Shown here piece by piece: positions 17,301 to 26,100 of a DNA stretch of 64,000 nt. The number at the start of each line of letters is the position of its first letter. The first letter of the stretch is position 1. This DNA is from an uncultured Lachnospiraceae bacterium (GTDB taxonomy: Bacteria; Bacillota; Clostridia; Lachnospirales; Lachnospiraceae), in the NCBI GenBank assembly GCA_930972465.1, contig CAKNHF010000003.1:87217-151216 (forward strand), written 5' to 3'. The position numbers and the translations under genes were made by a program. A model generated the notes under the pieces. The model was given only the letters and a program-made list of their open reading frames with translations, did no database searches and was not told the DNA's origin.

Positions 17301-19239
17301 CGCGCGCTCCGAAGAGTGTTATCTGGATCAGTGCGAATACGCTTCATCAGATCCGCTGTACGATCCGTGCAGACATGCAAGAGTGAAAAATGTACACTGG
17401 AGCAGAGACGGTCTCCCGATCCTGAAGATGAGCGCGGATGAGGAGCTCCCGGAAGGAGCGGAGAAAGTAACAATCCAGGTAACCGTACGTGAAGACTCTG
17501 AAGTGGTAAGAGACTTAAGTGACGCCGTTATCAGCGGCGTGGAGAATGCAGTGGAAAACGGAAGCCAGATCAGGCCGGATATCTCAGTGAGCTGGGGAAC
17601 GGCAGTCCTGGAAGAAGGCACAGATTACACTGTTGACTATGGCCAGAATATACTGGCGGGAGAGGGAAGTGTTACAATCACGGCCGTGGAAGGCGGACGC
17701 TATACCGGAGAACAGACGGTAACATTCAGAATCCTTCCGTATTTGATCGCAGATTTTACATTCGATGACCCGGAAAACGGACTGCAGGGCGGAAATGCCG
17801 CGGCAGCTGCTGCGGGCGGAAGGATAGATTACGTTGAACGCGACGGTGGATATGCGGCTCAGTTTACTGCAGGGGATCAGGATTATCTTAATGTTACTGC
17901 GGCAGATGGAAGCAGTCTGCTGACGGGATACGATGAAATTTCGATTTCCTATGATCTGCTCGTCCCGGATACATCGGGTACCAACTGGGTGTATTATATT
18001 GCACCGGATGATACTTCTCTGACCTGGAATACGAACGGCAATAAAGAACGGTATCTTGGAGTTCTCATTAAAGACGGAAATCTGGAAGCAGAGCGCTATA
18101 ATAATAATGGAAGCCGTCCGGCCAACCCGTCCGCATCTGTGGAGGAAGGTACATGGACGCATGTGGATATTGTATATGTGCAGGACTGCACGCAGGTCTA
18201 TGTGGACGGAGAATTGAAGTCACAGGCGGACACAAATTATCAGCTGACAGATATTCTGGGAGATGAGAGTATTTTCCAGATCGGCAAGGCAAACTGGGCT
18301 CCGGGTGAGTACAGTACAATGACGCTTGACAATTTCAGGATTGTTGCAGGCAATGTGACAGAAGAACCTGAAGAACCGATCGAACTTCAGATTCTCTCAG
18401 ATCCGGAGGATTACGCAGGAGCAAAAGGAGAGACCGCCGTATTTGAGATCAGGGCGGTGGGAACCGGACTGAATTATCAGTGGCAGTACTGCAATGCTTC
18501 GTCAGATATATGGAGAGATTCTTCCATGGAAGGAAGCAGTACTTCACGGCTCAGCGTTGAAGTGGCAGGATATCGTGACGGACAGAAATACCGCTGCGTT
18601 GTGACAGACGCGGAAGGAAACACGGCTGTGTCGGGCACTGCAGTAATTACAGTGGCGGAGCCGGAGGCACCGGTGATCACCGGACAGCCGGAGGACTATA
18701 CCGGCAGTGTGGGTGAAACCGCACGGTTTACGGTGCAGGCGTCCGGGACAGGGCTTGCATATCAGTGGCAGTACTGCAACGCTTCGTCAAATATCTGGAG
18801 AGATTCTTCCATGCCGGGATCCGATACGGAGACGGTCAGCGTACCGGTCACAAATTCGAGAGACGGCCAGAAATACCGTTGTGTTGTCACTGGTGAAAAC
18901 GGAGGCAGCGTCATATCAAGGGTGGTTTATCTTACCGTAGGAATTGCGGAAGGTGCGCCGGAGATAACGGTACAGCCGGAAGATTTCACAGGGGCTGCGG
19001 GTGAAACCGCACAGTTCACTGTACAGGCATCCGGAACAGGCCTCACATATAAATGGCAGTACTGCAATGCCGGATCGAATGTCTGGAGAGGATCATCCAT
19101 GAAAGGAAACGGAAGCTCCAGCTTAAGCGTACCGGTCACTGCGGCAAGAGACGGACAGAAATACCGTTGTGTCATTACAAGTGAAAACGGAAGAAGTGTT
19201 ATTACAGAAGAAGCTGTGCTATACTGTGTACAGCAATAA
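14380..19239 (+). CDS. Giant secreted GH43 exo-arabinofuranosidase-type enzyme with LamG domains and Ig tail
   Basis: 1619 residues; signal peptide ending near AHA (residue 29). Order: LamG-like lectin fold (about 35-260), two aBig_2-type Ig domains (about 265-425), a propeller-like stretch (about 428-610) resembling GH43 but without the usual catalytic DP and EGP motifs, a Big_4-type domain, then a full GH43 domain (about 685-1030) with Asp695 in ERADPQII, HVWAPELHKVDGRWYVFF, and Glu894 in VNEGPAIL as likely acid. These motifs resemble exo-alpha-1,5-arabinofuranosidases (GH43_26-like). A second LamG domain (about 1123-1330) and three Ig repeats (1336-1619) follow. Its place in a galactanase cluster suggests removal of arabinose side chains from arabinogalactan; the exact linkage is inference. 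Confidence 0.83.
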   Translation: MKIRRKIIAGILAASMVATAGTVPSAAHAEENPADGAERIVASLNFDDETVGDASAVTKSWADYTGNITYAEGRTGKAIQLDGYGLRLNQKNVGAEYTVSMWMKHDSVLAENQQILFLGHGDSSSENWLDIGGDRGSNRTYEIWTRNTTASSEISGWNYLDESVPQITGEWVMLTVTGDGNSFRAYVNGQQVELTGGGMTDASIRNAANVLNGENQDIYVGVNYWDTAFSGLVDDIVVYGDDLSAEEISALYEQQYTEYVAEHLSLGDLTSVSEDLTLPVSDADGKVSIAWSSDHEDIISNDGTVTRPQTDKDVEVTLTAIFTYGSAEIKKEYTVTVKREDTAADLEEAADALTLCTVTAEDLNLPSEGEKGTAITWSSSDPEVMTDDGKIVSRPAAGEGNAAITLTASISKNGAEITKDFEVEVLEEYYGYIYGYITGDNDRTGSLHLAYSTDGENYTALNSNAGIHFAKIDTNDGTKDLSTGIRFTEISLFRKADGSFGMAAPQGKDQKQVYIYDSEDLLTYSGERLIATNSDLGNVSDVAVKYDASVGGYYLCWTAAGSQYANVTTDLNTFGAAENAEYSRDELNADAKVPDGAKNGSVIGVTKDEYETILNHFAMAAYVSTEQPEEITVDTAADVEDALPDTVSVSYDDGSASAMNVAWDVDTPDFSKAGTYTVTGTLSSYVNPLIEERADPQIIYDETDKCYYFTASYPAYGNVNNGYDRIILRKADTISGLSDDNTEITIWKAPSSGQMAKHVWAPELHKVDGRWYVFFAAGNSDNIWAIRPYVLVCQGDDPYDPDNWVQEDGTAEIHAATSEDSAYFQHMSLDMTYFTDEDSDGTTHHYVIWADIIGQSALYMQEIDPERPWAGTGKVIQLTTPEYGWERDSERVNEGPAILKHDGRIFCTFSASGTGPEYCIGLLYADEDSDLMDPDSWTKLSYPILTSEDVPGEYGPGHNSFTVDADGNPVFVYHARSEECYLDQCEYASSDPLYDPCRHARVKNVHWSRDGLPILKMSADEELPEGAEKVTIQVTVREDSEVVRDLSDAVISGVENAVENGSQIRPDISVSWGTAVLEEGTDYTVDYGQNILAGEGSVTITAVEGGRYTGEQTVTFRILPYLIADFTFDDPENGLQGGNAAAAAAGGRIDYVERDGGYAAQFTAGDQDYLNVTAADGSSLLTGYDEISISYDLLVPDTSGTNWVYYIAPDDTSLTWNTNGNKERYLGVLIKDGNLEAERYNNNGSRPANPSASVEEGTWTHVDIVYVQDCTQVYVDGELKSQADTNYQLTDILGDESIFQIGKANWAPGEYSTMTLDNFRIVAGNVTEEPEEPIELQILSDPEDYAGAKGETAVFEIRAVGTGLNYQWQYCNASSDIWRDSSMEGSSTSRLSVEVAGYRDGQKYRCVVTDAEGNTAVSGTAVITVAEPEAPVITGQPEDYTGSVGETARFTVQASGTGLAYQWQYCNASSNIWRDSSMPGSDTETVSVPVTNSRDGQKYRCVVTGENGGSVISRVVYLTVGIAEGAPEITVQPEDFTGAAGETAQFTVQASGTGLTYKWQYCNAGSNVWRGSSMKGNGSSSLSVPVTAARDGQKYRCVITSENGRSVITEEAVLYCVQQ
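18385..19236 (+). repeat. Triple Ig-like tail of the LamG-GH43 protein
   Basis: Three Ig-like repeats, all with Cys after WQY and in YRC. Bases 18606-18953 are identical to 30576-30923 in the fourth giant gene, including silent positions. Confidence 0.92.
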
Positions 19240-19292
19240 ATTCAGTCGTTTACAGGAGCAAGGGAATCCTGTGAATGTATAAAAAGTAACCT

Positions 19293-19322
19293 GGATGCAG
19301 GGAAAAGACATGCCCTGCATCC
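19293..19322 (+). other. Stem-loop before the third giant gene
   Basis: GGATGCAGGG (19293-19302) and CCCTGCATCC (19313-19322) form a perfect 10-bp stem 18 bases before the ATG. No T-run follows. Confidence 0.6.
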
Positions 19323-19340
19323 GTAACAAGGAGGGAGAAA

Positions 19341-22300
19341 ATGAGAAAAACCAGGAAAATGTCAAAAGCCATAATGGCAGGTGTGCTGTCGATGGCCATG
19401 GTGATCCAGCCGATGACAGCTTTCGCAGTGGAATCCACAGGCGATACGTCTGAGTTCCAGGACGGGGATACCCTGTATCTCGTCAACTGCGCCACAACGG
19501 ATCCATCGGTTGTCCCGAGCGGTTATGACATGGGATCGTGTCAGTCAAACGTTGATCAGGAATATGGTCAGGACAGCACCGGGTACAGCTGGGGCTATGA
19601 CGAGAAAGATTTATCTGGTAAGACGGATGGATCATCTCCGTCAGATCTGACTTCCAGCTCATGGTACATTTCAGATGGAGCAGTCTACGATGAAGCAACC
19701 AGCGGGATCAAATATGAATTTGATCTTCCGGAGGGAGTGGACAGCGTAGAGGTAACTGCCGGAGTATTTATTCCCCAGTGGTGGGATGACCGTACCGTGG
19801 TAATCGAGCTGGAGGGCGAGGACGCCGGCTCCATGAGCTGCGTGGACAATGTCCTTTCTGAGGAAACTTACACAGTCAATGTTGACGATGGTGTTTTGAA
19901 TTTCCGGGCAAAGGCAGCGTCTGACCGGGGGGATGACGCAAATAAAGACCCCATGCTCAGTTATATTATTGTAAAAGCAAATGTGGAAGAAGAGGAACCG
20001 GAAGATCCTTCTGTTCTGACGATCCAGTCAGTAGATGCAAACAGCTATCAGAGTGGAAATGAAGCGAACCTTGCTATCGATGGGAATACAGGCACACACT
20101 GGCACTCATCATGGGCGACAGGACATCCGACGGTAGCGGACGGCCTGTATATCACGATGGATATGGGACAGGAAGTATCCAATCTTTCACAGCTGACTTA
20201 CACTCCGAGACAGGATAGGGATTCCAATGGTATTTACACAGAGTATGAGATCTCTGTAAGCACCGACGGATCGGAGTACACAAAGGTGGCCGAAGGAACC
20301 TGGGCTGCGGACAAGGATGTGAAGACAGCTACATTCCCGGAGACAGCTGCAAGATATGTACGTCTTACAGCGGTACATACAATGGGCAACAGCGACAGTG
20401 AGGCAGATCAGTATGCATGCGCGGCTGAGCTTGCTCTCGGAGCAGTCGGAGACTGGGACAGAGATGCGGAAAAAGCGGCGCTCAGCGAGGCCCTGGCAGC
20501 TGCACAGGAATATCTGGACAGCGAGAACGGCAAGACAGAGACAGAGCTTGCAAGATTAAACGGCATGGTAGAAGATGCTGAGAAAATTGCGGCTGATGCA
20601 TATCTTGCAGTGAAAGAGGAACTTTCCGGACTTGCTGATGATATAACAGCCGAAGTAGAACGTCTGGAGAATAACGAGCCTTATGTCACATACGATTCGA
20701 TTACCGGTACAGCCGCAGAGAGAATGTATGACAACAACGGAAACAAGATTCAGGCTCACGGCGGACAGGTACAGAAGATCGGCGACACATGGTACTGGTA
20801 TGGTGAGGATAAGACAAACGGATACCGCCCGGTAGAAGGTGTTCACTGCTATTCTTCAACAGATCTGTATAACTGGAAAGATGAAGGTCTTGCTCTTGAC
20901 GCCATCGATGTGCCGGATGAGCACTATGGTGACGACAGCTATGTAGATCTTTCTATCTTTGAGACAGATGAAGAACTGAAGGCGCTGTATGGCGATTATG
21001 CGGGACAGCCCTCCGACGACCCGACTTATGAGACAAAGCTTGAAGAGGTTTACTGGAATCTGGCGGAGGACCGCTGCGTTATGGAGCGTCCGAAAGTTCT
21101 CTATAATGAGTCAACCGGACAGTACGTTATGTGGTGGCACTGCGACGGACGTACGCCGACCAATACCGCTGATTACGGCAAAGCGAGAGCCGGCGTGGCG
21201 GTAGCTGATAATCCGGCCGGACCGTTCAAGTTTGTGGGAACATACCTTCTGGCTTCTGATCCGGACCGCACAAGCCACGGATTTGACAGTGAGGGCGGAC
21301 ATGTCCGCGATATGAACGTGTTTAAGGACGACGACGGAACAGCTTACGTTCTTTACTCATCTGAAGGAAACGAAGTAATGTATATCGCCAGACTGAATGA
21401 TTCTTATACAGGTCTGGCAAAAGATCCGGAAGATATGATCCACGGTGAAGATTTTGCTACGATCAGTACGGACTCCCGTGAGGCTCCGGCAATGTTTAAG
21501 TATAACGGTATGTATTACCTGATCACATCAGGGTGTACGGGCTGGGCTCCGAACCAGGCGGCATACGCGGTGGCAGAGGATCCGATGGGACCGTGGACAA
21601 GAATGGGTGACCCGTGTGTGGGGGACACAGACAGGAATACATTCTGGACACAGAGCACCTGCGTGATCCCGGTAGACCCGGAGAACGGTGAGTTCATCTA
21701 CATGGGCGACCGTTGGTATAATCCGGATACAGGCGCTGATATCAGTGATTCAAGATACGTATGGCTTCCGATCGAATTCGGTTCCGACAATACGATCATG
21801 ATCAAAGATTACAGCAACTGGACACTGGATGAACTGAAGGGTAAGGGAGCAATCTCAGTTGATACAGAGTTCCCGGAGACGACGACATCTGTGAGCAGTC
21901 TAATGGAATCACTGCCGGATACAGTTGACGTGACAATCGGAGATACACAGTATACTGGAACACCTGTAGAGTGGAGCATGGATGACAGAACAGCCGCGCT
22001 CGGAGATTATGCGCTCGGAGATGTGACAGTGACAGGAAATCTGACAGAGCTGAACAGAGAATTTACGGTTACGGCATTCAACTGCCCGCCGTCTCTCGTA
22101 TACTTTGCGGACTGTGCAACGGGAACAGACAATCCGTCAGAGATTTATGACAGATTTGCAGAAGGAGCAGACGAGCTGTTTAACATGGTTTCCGACCAGG
22201 CCTACGGCAACGACGGCGGAATCAACTGGGGTTATACAAGTACTCCGGGGGCATCCGGGGCAGGCTCTTCTCAGGATATGGGATCTCATACCCCTGGCGA

Positions 22301-25300
22301 TTTTTATGACAGCGGCTGGTGGGCAACAAGCAGCGGAACGATCGACTACAGTTTCGAACTGGATCCGGGGAATTATGCGGTAATGACCGGATATCAGGAG
22401 TGGTGGAGCAGCACAAGGGGCATTAAGATCACAGCGACATCCGTTGATGCAGACGGAAATGAGACGGAGATCGGAACAACGACATTCACCCTGTCCGGCG
22501 AGCAGGATATGCAGCAGAGAACAGACATGACTGTTCCGGAAAATTCTGACCATGTGATCGTATCCATAAGTAAAGCGTCCGGCAGCGATCCGGTATTAAG
22601 CTGGATCGGTATTGTAAGCACAGACGAGCAGGCAGAGCCGGCCGAGAACCTTGTGACAAATGGAAGCTTTGAAGACGGCGCGACCGGCTGGAATCTCGGA
22701 AACGGCGCTTCTGTACAGAGCGGCGACGACGCTCCAGACGGAACACAGTATTTGCGCGATAACGGCGATGTCAACAGCTGGGGCGACGGAAGCAGCCAGA
22801 GCGTAGCAGTAGAGCCGGATACAGAGTATGTACTTACCGGATCTGCAAAGGTTGACAGCGATGTTCCGTACTACGTAGGAGCAAATGTAGACGGAAGAGA
22901 GATTTACGCTGTATTCTCATCAGACAGCGGCTATACAGATACGACAGATACTGCAGACAAGCTTGCATATGAAGTACACGCAGGCGCAGCAGACTGGACA
23001 GATTTTGAAATCAGATTTACAACAGGTTCAGAGACAACATCCGTCAACGTTTATACATGGATCGACGGCGGATACGGATATCTGGACAATGTGGTTCTCA
23101 AAGAAGTAACGGGCCAGTTAGACTGGACGGAATTCGACGCACTGATGGCTGAGATCGATGCACTGGACGAAGCGGAATATACCGAAGACTCCTGGGCAGA
23201 GTTCCAGACAGTTGTAGCAGAGGCGAAAGAATTCAAAGAAAATGCAACAGACGAGACAAAACAGAGAGAGATTCGTCAGATGATCTCCACTCTGGAAGAC
23301 GCTATGGAGAACCTGATCTCCATCCACGAGCCGACAGGCGACGTAACTTACTATGTAGACGCTGAAAACGGAGATGACAGTAACGACGGTACATCACCGG
23401 AGACAGCATGGAAGACGCTTGCAAAGGCATCCTCCATCCGTCAGCTCAAAGAAGGCGGAAGCATTCTTCTGAAGGCAGGCAGCGTATGGAACGGCGAGCA
23501 GCTGACAGTAAAGAACGCTCAGGGAACAGAAGAGAATCCGGTCGTGATCGGAAGCTACGGTGAAGGAGCAAAACCGGTCATCAACGGAAACGGCGCGAAC
23601 TGGGATGCCGACACGAAAGAAGAGCTGGCAGCAGTTCATATTTACAACAGTGAGAATATTGTGATCGAGAATCTTGAGATCACGAACTGGGATGAAACTG
23701 CAGCGCCGGGAAGCGGCTGGACATATGGACAGAGCAGCAAGCTGTTATCCGGACTTGTTGTGGAGAACAAAGATGCAGGAGCACTTTCCAACGTAGTGAT
23801 CCGCAACAACAAGATCCATGACGTGAACGGAAAAATGTCAGGCGGCGCGGAGAAGGCAGCAGGCGGACTGATTGTTGTCGTAACCGGCGGAGGATCCAAC
23901 CACACAGGCAAAGTTGAGTCCTGGTATGACGGATTGACGATCGACGGAAATGAAGTTTACAAGGTATGCCACGAAGCAATCTACATGGAGAGCGTATGGG
24001 CAAGCCGTACATTAGTAGGCGGCACAAGCAGCGACACAGGATACCAGAATGCCGGAAACAGCAACTGGATCGGCAGCAACGACGTTCTGATTGAGAACAA
24101 CTATGTACACGACGTAGCCGGAGACGGTATCGTGCCGATCAATACAACAGACGCGCTCGTTCAGTACAACCTGATTGATAATGCGGCAGATACAAACTGG
24201 GATTACAGCGCGAATGTGAACCATGCCGCACTGTGGACATGGGATTCAGACAACGTAACATTCCGTTACAATGAAGCGTCAAATTCCTCGAAAGATTCAG
24301 CCGGTGAGGCAATGCTTCCGGGAACAAACGACAGCATGGCGTTTGACTTTGACTACGGCGTGCAGAACTGTCTGTATGAGTACAACTACAGCCATGACAA
24401 CTACGGCGGATTCTTGATGCTCTGCCCGGGACCGGGAGCTACGGTGAACAATATCGCAAGATACAATCTGAGCATCAACGACGGACGTTACAATGGCGCT
24501 CCGATGATCCGCGTCGGCGGAGGCAAATACGGCTCCAACGGCGTACAGGTTTACAACAACACAATGTACTGGGAAGGCAACGGCGGCTACGCGGCGGCCC
24601 TGGCACCGGCATCCGACTGGGAAGGCTCTGTTGTGACAGATGTATCCATCTTCAATAATATCTTCTACGGACCGGCGACAGACGGAAGCGTGAAACAGTC
24701 TGAAGGAGTATCCTACTACAATAACCTTGTATACAGCAGCGACGGAAGCGCGCAGAAAGTATACCAGGCGGCAGCTAACGATGAGAATGCAGTTTATGAA
24801 GATCCGATGTTTGCTGATGTGACAGACTTCACATCCGGAAGCTGGGCAGATGGAAAGACAACTCTCGGCACAGCAGAAGGATTTAAGATTCAGGAAGGTT
24901 CTCCGGCGATCGATGCCGGCGCTGAGCATCCGGATGCACCTGCAAGCTCCCCGTCAGCAGTAGCTGATGAACTGGTTCCGAATACGACTGACAAGCCGTT
25001 ATCCGATTACTATGGAAACGCACTGACAGACGGCAGGAACGATATCGGTGCGAACGAGTACACAGAAGAAGAAGCAAAAGAACTTAAGATCACTGCAAAT
25101 CCGGAGGACGTCGAAGGAGCCGCAGGCGAGAACGCGGTATTCACAGTAGCGGCAGAAGGCAGCGGCCTGAGCTATCAGTGGCAGTATGCAAACGCAGGCT
25201 CATCCGTATGGAGAGCATCTTCCATGAGCGGCAGCGATACACCGGAGATCACAGTACCGATCGCAAGTTATCGTGACGGACAGCAGTACCGCTGTGTTGT

Positions 25301-25940
25301 AACAGACAGAGACGGAAACAGTGTTACGTCTGAGAGTGCTACGATCACGATGATCATTCCGGAAGATACGCCGGTGATCACATCACAGCCGGAAGACTTT
25401 GTCGGAACGGCAGGAGAGATGGCAGTTTTCGAAGTGGAAGCAGAAGGTAGCGGCCTGACATATCAGTGGCAGTACTGCAACGAGGGATCCAATGTATGGA
25501 GAAATTCTTCAATGGCAGGAAGCACGACAGCAGCTATCAGTGTAGAGATCGCTTCTTACAGAGACGGCCAGAAATACAGATGTGTTGTAACCAGCGAATC
25601 CGGATACAGCGCAACATCTGATGCGGCAGCGATTATTATCGGAGTCGCAGAAGACGCGCCGCACATCACCAGCCAGCCGGTAAGCTATGAAGGAGCCGCA
25701 GGCGATACTGCAGTATTTGAGGTGAAGGCGGAAGGCGAAGGCCTGACATATCAGTGGCAGTACTGCAACGCAAATTCTAATGTTTGGAGAACCTCATCCA
25801 TGAAAGGAAACGGAACATCAACATTAAGCGTACCTGTTACTGCAGCAAGAGACGGCCAGAAATACCGCTGCGTAATAACCAGCGGAACAGGAAGAGTGGT
25901 AACGACTGAGACAGCAGTTCTGACAGTTATCGCAAACTAG
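19341..25940 (+). CDS. Giant secreted GH43 exo-beta-1,3-galactanase-type and beta-helix enzyme with Ig tail
   Basis: 2199 residues, the largest protein here; signal peptide ends near AFA (residue 30). Order: an unassigned module (about 44-216; shared with the GH30 protein), F5/8C CBM32 (about 225-370), an alpha-helical FIVAR-like spacer, a GH43 domain (about 450-830) with IQAHGGQVQKIGDTWYWYGED, the hallmark of GH43_24 exo-beta-1,3-galactanases, a Big_4 domain, a second unassigned module (919-1093), a CBM4/9-like sandwich (about 1098-1255), a FIVAR helix pair, a right-handed beta-helix (about 1335-1905; opening YYVDAENGDDSNDGTSPETAW), and three Ig repeats (1915-2199). GH43_24 cuts the beta-1,3-galactan backbone of arabinogalactan and bypasses side chains. 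The beta-helix could be a lyase or hydrolase; its substrate is unknown. Confidence 0.85.
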   Translation: MRKTRKMSKAIMAGVLSMAMVIQPMTAFAVESTGDTSEFQDGDTLYLVNCATTDPSVVPSGYDMGSCQSNVDQEYGQDSTGYSWGYDEKDLSGKTDGSSPSDLTSSSWYISDGAVYDEATSGIKYEFDLPEGVDSVEVTAGVFIPQWWDDRTVVIELEGEDAGSMSCVDNVLSEETYTVNVDDGVLNFRAKAASDRGDDANKDPMLSYIIVKANVEEEEPEDPSVLTIQSVDANSYQSGNEANLAIDGNTGTHWHSSWATGHPTVADGLYITMDMGQEVSNLSQLTYTPRQDRDSNGIYTEYEISVSTDGSEYTKVAEGTWAADKDVKTATFPETAARYVRLTAVHTMGNSDSEADQYACAAELALGAVGDWDRDAEKAALSEALAAAQEYLDSENGKTETELARLNGMVEDAEKIAADAYLAVKEELSGLADDITAEVERLENNEPYVTYDSITGTAAERMYDNNGNKIQAHGGQVQKIGDTWYWYGEDKTNGYRPVEGVHCYSSTDLYNWKDEGLALDAIDVPDEHYGDDSYVDLSIFETDEELKALYGDYAGQPSDDPTYETKLEEVYWNLAEDRCVMERPKVLYNESTGQYVMWWHCDGRTPTNTADYGKARAGVAVADNPAGPFKFVGTYLLASDPDRTSHGFDSEGGHVRDMNVFKDDDGTAYVLYSSEGNEVMYIARLNDSYTGLAKDPEDMIHGEDFATISTDSREAPAMFKYNGMYYLITSGCTGWAPNQAAYAVAEDPMGPWTRMGDPCVGDTDRNTFWTQSTCVIPVDPENGEFIYMGDRWYNPDTGADISDSRYVWLPIEFGSDNTIMIKDYSNWTLDELKGKGAISVDTEFPETTTSVSSLMESLPDTVDVTIGDTQYTGTPVEWSMDDRTAALGDYALGDVTVTGNLTELNREFTVTAFNCPPSLVYFADCATGTDNPSEIYDRFAEGADELFNMVSDQAYGNDGGINWGYTSTPGASGAGSSQDMGSHTPGDFYDSGWWATSSGTIDYSFELDPGNYAVMTGYQEWWSSTRGIKITATSVDADGNETEIGTTTFTLSGEQDMQQRTDMTVPENSDHVIVSISKASGSDPVLSWIGIVSTDEQAEPAENLVTNGSFEDGATGWNLGNGASVQSGDDAPDGTQYLRDNGDVNSWGDGSSQSVAVEPDTEYVLTGSAKVDSDVPYYVGANVDGREIYAVFSSDSGYTDTTDTADKLAYEVHAGAADWTDFEIRFTTGSETTSVNVYTWIDGGYGYLDNVVLKEVTGQLDWTEFDALMAEIDALDEAEYTEDSWAEFQTVVAEAKEFKENATDETKQREIRQMISTLEDAMENLISIHEPTGDVTYYVDAENGDDSNDGTSPETAWKTLAKASSIRQLKEGGSILLKAGSVWNGEQLTVKNAQGTEENPVVIGSYGEGAKPVINGNGANWDADTKEELAAVHIYNSENIVIENLEITNWDETAAPGSGWTYGQSSKLLSGLVVENKDAGALSNVVIRNNKIHDVNGKMSGGAEKAAGGLIVVVTGGGSNHTGKVESWYDGLTIDGNEVYKVCHEAIYMESVWASRTLVGGTSSDTGYQNAGNSNWIGSNDVLIENNYVHDVAGDGIVPINTTDALVQYNLIDNAADTNWDYSANVNHAALWTWDSDNVTFRYNEASNSSKDSAGEAMLPGTNDSMAFDFDYGVQNCLYEYNYSHDNYGGFLMLCPGPGATVNNIARYNLSINDGRYNGAPMIRVGGGKYGSNGVQVYNNTMYWEGNGGYAAALAPASDWEGSVVTDVSIFNNIFYGPATDGSVKQSEGVSYYNNLVYSSDGSAQKVYQAAANDENAVYEDPMFADVTDFTSGSWADGKTTLGTAEGFKIQEGSPAIDAGAEHPDAPASSPSAVADELVPNTTDKPLSDYYGNALTDGRNDIGANEYTEEEAKELKITANPEDVEGAAGENAVFTVAAEGSGLSYQWQYANAGSSVWRASSMSGSDTPEITVPIASYRDGQQYRCVVTDRDGNSVTSESATITMIIPEDTPVITSQPEDFVGTAGEMAVFEVEAEGSGLTYQWQYCNEGSNVWRNSSMAGSTTAAISVEIASYRDGQKYRCVVTSESGYSATSDAAAIIIGVAEDAPHITSQPVSYEGAAGDTAVFEVKAEGEGLTYQWQYCNANSNVWRTSSMKGNGTSTLSVPVTAARDGQKYRCVITSGTGRVVTTETAVLTVIAN
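25083..25937 (+). repeat. Triple Ig-like tail of the galactanase/beta-helix protein
   Basis: Three Ig-like repeats. The first has Ala instead of Cys after WQY; the other two keep Cys. YRC is present in all three. Confidence 0.9.
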
Positions 25941-25967
25941 TTTTATTGTAAAAGAAATTATCGCGAA

Positions 25968-26074
25968 TAATGGGCTGTAAGTCCGGCAGAAAATCCTGTT
26001 TGGAATGAGTAGATTTAGAGGTGTTACGGCTTTATCGTCGGAACAGATGTATTGCCGGAACTTACGGCCCATTA
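25968..26074 (+). other. Long imperfect inverted repeat in the leader of the fourth giant gene
   Basis: The arm at 25968-25988 (TAATGGGC, then GTAAG, then CCGGCA) matches the reverse complement of 26053-26074 almost completely, with about 64 bases between. The right arm ends 26 bases before the ATG at 26101. In RNA this would be a stable 20-bp stem with a large apical region. Confidence 0.6.
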
Positions 26075-26100
26075 TGAATCTTAGAGAAGAAAGGGGAAAA

